Part shown: positions 61,147-64,000 of the stretch, piece after piece | How positions within the stretch are numbered: the stretch's first letter is position 1 | Layout of the letters: every line of letters begins with the position of its first letter | From: Lentisphaerota bacterium | GTDB taxonomy: Bacteria > Verrucomicrobiota > Lentisphaeria > Victivallales > Victivallaceae | NCBI GenBank assembly: GCA_015061745.1 | Contig: SUWB01000002.1 | Coordinates: forward strand, 62,001 to 126,000 | Reading direction: 5' to 3' | Length of the DNA: 64,000 nucleotides | Made by a program: the position numbers and the translations under genes | Notes under the pieces: model-generated | What the model was told of the DNA's origin: nothing | What the model saw: only the letters and a program-made list of their open reading frames with translations | Databases searched by the model: none

Positions 61147-62499
61147 TTATCCGATAATGACCCGTTCAGCAGGATATTTCAAAACGCCCGGTTTTTCCCG
61201 GCTCAACAAAAAGAGCAGGATCGTAAAAGGACCGAGCCGTCCGATGATCATAAGCATAATAACAAAAATCTTACCCCCCAAAGTCAACTTTGAAGTCACC
61301 CCCATTGAAAGTCCTGTCGTCGTCAAAGCAGATGCGGCTTCAAACATCGTATCAAGCAAAGGAATTTCAGCCGGATTGAGAGTATGCAGCACCGTCCCAC
61401 CGATGCAAAAAAGCAGCAAAAAAATGACCATCATCGTAAATGCCCTCAACACGATATTCATTTCCACCGAGCGTTTGAAAATCAAAACTTCACGGTTGCC
61501 CTGCAACGTATTTCTGATAGCGGCAAAAGCCACTGCGGCAGTTGTGACTTTCATTCCTCCGGCCGTTGATCCCGGAGCCCCGCCGATGAGCATCAGCACA
61601 ATAACGACAAGAGCGACTCCCGGTGAAAAATAAGCTCCCCCCGCAAATGCCGAAAAGCCTGCCGTCCTGGAAAAGGCAGAAAGACAGAAAGCATCAAACA
61701 GAGACAAGGGCCGTCCGCTGTCAAAACTCAGGATCAAAACACAAAGTGTCCCCAAAAGAAGCAGCACAGCATTGGTGGAAAGAACAACTTTGGAATGAAG
61801 GCGCAGAAAATGTCTTTTTTTCAAAACCCATTCTCTCAGATCATAAATCACATAGATCCCCAATCCTCCCAGTATGACCTGACAGGCAATCACAAACTGC
61901 ACCAGAGCATTGGTCTTGCTCAAACTGCCGGGGATGGGAGAAAATCCGGCATTGCAAAAACCGCTGACTCCCAGAAAAACAGCGTGCCAGGCATTGATGA
62001 TATACCGCTCAGGCTTTACAAGTTCTCCGACGCCGAAACCGTTTCCGGAGGGATCATTGAACATTAGTCCGATATAGATCAATACGGCCCCTGCGGCTTC
62101 GCAAAAAAGGGCATAGCGAACAACGATCCGGGTCAGAATTTCAGTTCCACGCAAAGAAAAATTATCATTCAAATTGGAAATCATCAGCGTATCGCTGAAA
62201 GACAACCCACGTCCCAATGCCAAAAGGATCGATGCACTCAAAGTCATAATACCGATAGCCCCCAACTGAATAAGCAGAAGTATGATCAATTGACCGGCAA
62301 AAGAAAATTCGCTGATATCGTTGGTCTCAAGTCCCGTCACACAAACAGAGCTTACAGCCATAAAAACAGCATTGATGAAAGGAAAATTTTTTTCGGGAGT
62401 CCAAAAGGGCAAGGCGAGCAAACAGGTCCCTGCCGCAATCATTGCAGCAAAGGTCGCAAGAAAGAAAAGCTGCCCCTTTTTGACGTGAGATATAAGCAT
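61147..62499 (-). CDS. trkH: TrkH/KtrB-type potassium uptake membrane subunit
   Basis: 450 residues with about ten membrane helices. The four selectivity-filter loops are visible: SSVCVTGLE, GFCNAGFS, SRTAGFSA and ALTTTGLS. Length and single RCK partner favour a KtrB-type system. The start has AAGGGG close upstream, 6 bp after the lptE stop. Confidence 0.94.
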   Translation of the reverse strand: MLISHVKKGQLFFLATFAAMIAAGTCLLALPFWTPEKNFPFINAVFMAVSSVCVTGLETNDISEFSFAGQLIILLLIQLGAIGIMTLSASILLALGRGLSFSDTLMISNLNDNFSLRGTEILTRIVVRYALFCEAAGAVLIYIGLMFNDPSGNGFGVGELVKPERYIINAWHAVFLGVSGFCNAGFSPIPGSLSKTNALVQFVIACQVILGGLGIYVIYDLREWVLKKRHFLRLHSKVVLSTNAVLLLLGTLCVLILSFDSGRPLSLFDAFCLSAFSRTAGFSAFAGGAYFSPGVALVVIVLMLIGGAPGSTAGGMKVTTAAVAFAAIRNTLQGNREVLIFKRSVEMNIVLRAFTMMVIFLLLFCIGGTVLHTLNPAEIPLLDTMFEAASALTTTGLSMGVTSKLTLGGKIFVIMLMIIGRLGPFTILLFLLSREKPGVLKYPAERVIIG

Positions 62500-62505
62500 A
62501 GCCCC

Positions 62506-63024
62506 TTACCAGGCTTCAGTACACTGGTCAATAATCTTTTTGGTTGCTTCCCAGAGAGCCGATTTAGCCCCCACATTTCTGGCGTGCTCCAAATCGATGA
62601 TATGGTCAAACATAGCACTTCCCGTTACCCGTGCCGGGCCGATCAGCGGTCGGACTCTGCCGGGAATGATCACAGAATATTCCACAGTTGCCGTAACACG
62701 GTAATAATCGGGGAAATATTCTCCGGCATTATGGTTGTCACTTGACGACCAGGAACGTTCACGGAATTCCATCTTCAATATCTTGGCGTAGATGATACAG
62801 TCTGCCTTACTCTCACTGAGGAGCTTGTAGGTTCCGTCATTCATAATCCGTTCACACAAAAGAGAACGCAGCACACCGGCTGCATTATAGCTCAACGTTT
62901 CGTTGCTGACAGGCGCAACACCGAGAGAACGGATCTGCGGATGACCTAAAAAACCGACACGGTAACCGCATCCGCACAGCATAAAGAGTACAGCCATAGC
63001 CGCAAGCAGGTTTTTGAAATTCAT
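62506..63024 (-). CDS. lptE: LptE-like outer-membrane lipoprotein
   Basis: 172 residues. Lipoprotein signal ending MLCGC, lipidated Cys19, followed by GYRVGFL. The body has the LptE pattern: SLGVAPVSNETL, LRSLLCERIMNDGTYKL, ADCIIYAKI and TATVEYSVI. LptE plugs the LptD translocon that inserts LPS, so this supports an LPS-bearing outer membrane. Its ATG overlaps the BamD-like stop (ATGA). Length is normal. Confidence 0.75.
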   Translation of the reverse strand: MNFKNLLAAMAVLFMLCGCGYRVGFLGHPQIRSLGVAPVSNETLSYNAAGVLRSLLCERIMNDGTYKLLSESKADCIIYAKILKMEFRERSWSSSDNHNAGEYFPDYYRVTATVEYSVIIPGRVRPLIGPARVTGSAMFDHIIDLEHARNVGAKSALWEATKKIIDQCTEAW

Positions 63025-64000
63025 TTTTCTTCTCCTACGCCCTTGAAGTAAAGGGACAAATCAGGCAGCGGAAGCAAATTGTGATTGTTGTTTTCTCCGG
63101 GAACAAGCAGGATCTTTTCTGCTTCAGCAGGCAGCGGGGCGGCCATATAGCTTTTGTAACGGCCGGAACCCTCTTCCGGAAATTTTCCGGGAAGATAGCT
63201 TTTGTCCAATTCCGCCAGTTTCTTTTCAGATGCAGGGGCAGAGCCGCTTTCGGGATATTCCTGTACCACACGGGCAAGATAACGTCCGGCAGCTTCAGTA
63301 CGTCCCTGTCTTCCGTAAAATTCAGCCATTTCATAAAGCCGTTTGGCCTGAACATCCCGAATCCGCTGCAAATTCCGTGTAACCATAGGAACTGATGCAT
63401 CTTTGGGATAAAGTTTCAAAAACTTTTCGCTCAATTCGGCACATTCCCGGGCGTAACGGCCATCTCCGTCACCGCGGATGGCCATTTCATAGCAGCCGTA
63501 AGCCAACGCAAGCAGGGCCAATTTATAAGACTTTGTATGGGAAAATTTGCTTTCAACGACCCGCAGCTGTTCAAGAGATTTCAAAGTTTCTCCCCGCTGG
63601 TCATAGACAAAAGCAAGACGCAGACGCGCTTCAGGGGCTTGTTCAGCATAAGGGGCGCGCTGCAAAGCCCGCAGCAGGATTTCTTCGGTTTTATCCGGTC
63701 CCTGAAGCCAGGAGACCTTTCTCAAAGCATAGAAAGCAGGCTCTCTTTTTCCTTTGAAAAAAAGTTCTCCCAACTCATATTCCCTGGCAATAGCTTCAGA
63801 CACATCGGCATATTCAGGAAATCTTGCAAGCAGAGCCTCTATCAACTCAAACTCCTGCCAGGGCAGTCCCGCCAATTTGGCAGCACCGATCTGTGCCCGC
63901 AAAGAATTGGCTCGGATCGTATTGGACTTTGCCAGCAATTCCGAGTCTTTGAAACTCTTGAAAGCGGCGTAATATTCTTTTGCCTTGACCTGCTCCAAGC
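63021..64000 (-). CDS. BamD-like TPR protein, N-terminus cut by window edge
   Basis: At least 326 residues with the frame open to the right edge. Helical repeats of TPR type: AIAREYELGELFFKGKRE, AEQAPEARLRLAFVYD, SYKLALLALAYGCYE, LYEMAEFYGRQGR, AAGRYLARVVQEYPES. The layout is that of BamD/YfiO, which assembles outer-membrane proteins, but longer than E. coli BamD (245). The N-terminal lipobox that would prove it lies outside. The neighbouring lptE supports an outer-membrane role. Confidence 0.7.
   Translation of the reverse strand, partial: LEQVKAKEYYAAFKSFKDSELLAKSNTIRANSLRAQIGAAKLAGLPWQEFELIEALLARFPEYADVSEAIAREYELGELFFKGKREPAFYALRKVSWLQGPDKTEEILLRALQRAPYAEQAPEARLRLAFVYDQRGETLKSLEQLRVVESKFSHTKSYKLALLALAYGCYEMAIRGDGDGRYARECAELSEKFLKLYPKDASVPMVTRNLQRIRDVQAKRLYEMAEFYGRQGRTEAAGRYLARVVQEYPESGSAPASEKKLAELDKSYLPGKFPEEGSGRYKSYMAAPLPAEAEKILLVPGENNNHNLLPLPDLSLYFKGVGEEK

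Overview
The window is a dense bacterial chromosomal segment of near-balanced base composition with no rRNA, tRNA, phage, insertion sequence or CRISPR. Outer-membrane machinery (LptE-like and BamD-like lipoproteins, ExbB/ExbD), DapA, a roughly 975-residue NAD-type glutamate dehydrogenase and many divergent housekeeping proteins point to a Gram-negative, PVC-type organism. Lentisphaerota is my best guess, as an inference from protein character and gene order and not from a database match. Promoters are unusually legible: most read TTGAAA/TTGACA/TTGCAA, 16-17 bp, TATATT.

Layout. 1-4541: divergent dapA (cut by the left edge) and hrpA, whose promoter implies a leaderless mRNA. 4686-10504: a leftward unit topA, AsmA-like membrane protein, PHP metallohydrolase, secreted protein, closed by a good terminator. 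10583-21720: a ten-gene leftward run gyrB, recA, TPR protein, exbB, exbD, TonB-position protein, zinc-ribbon membrane protein, lipoprotein, fmt, rng; an envelope-energising module sits inside a DNA/translation housekeeping transcript. 21885-23027: rplM-rpsI preceded by a structured ~200 nt RNA. 23017-30392: transporter, SNF2 helicase, glycosyltransferase, PP2C phosphatase and a MurC-like ligase.

30356-40947: thrS, infC, rpmI, rplT, pheS, pheT, ribH, nusB, metH, folK. The first six keep the enterobacterial order, and so does the regulation: an infC that seems to start at AUA, a structured element before rpmI where L20 autoregulation would act, and a Phe-rich reading frame plus terminator in the pheM position before pheS. 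41061-43792: rpsP, KH protein, trmD, rplS, rnhB (no rimM). 43525-44293 is the only long gene-free stretch; it holds GATATC-containing inverted repeats and four exact 10-bp tandem units.

44294-52650: glutamate dehydrogenase; a ROK repressor, Gfo/Idh oxidoreductase and class-III aminotransferase unit with a palindrome in its leader; and a divergent M20 amidohydrolase, together suggesting amino-compound catabolism. 52803-58553: lipoprotein, PIN-PhoH ATPase, FAD oxidoreductase, and a small protein, prmC, yraN, comF unit. 58659-64000: a leftward unit from a BamD-like protein (cut by the right edge) through lptE, trkH, trkA, a HIT protein, a secreted protein and an SGNH hydrolase.

The most interesting material is regulatory RNA (pheST leader, rpmI leader, rplM leader), the tripled C-terminal module of TopA, and the TPR-ExbB-ExbD cassette downstream of recA.
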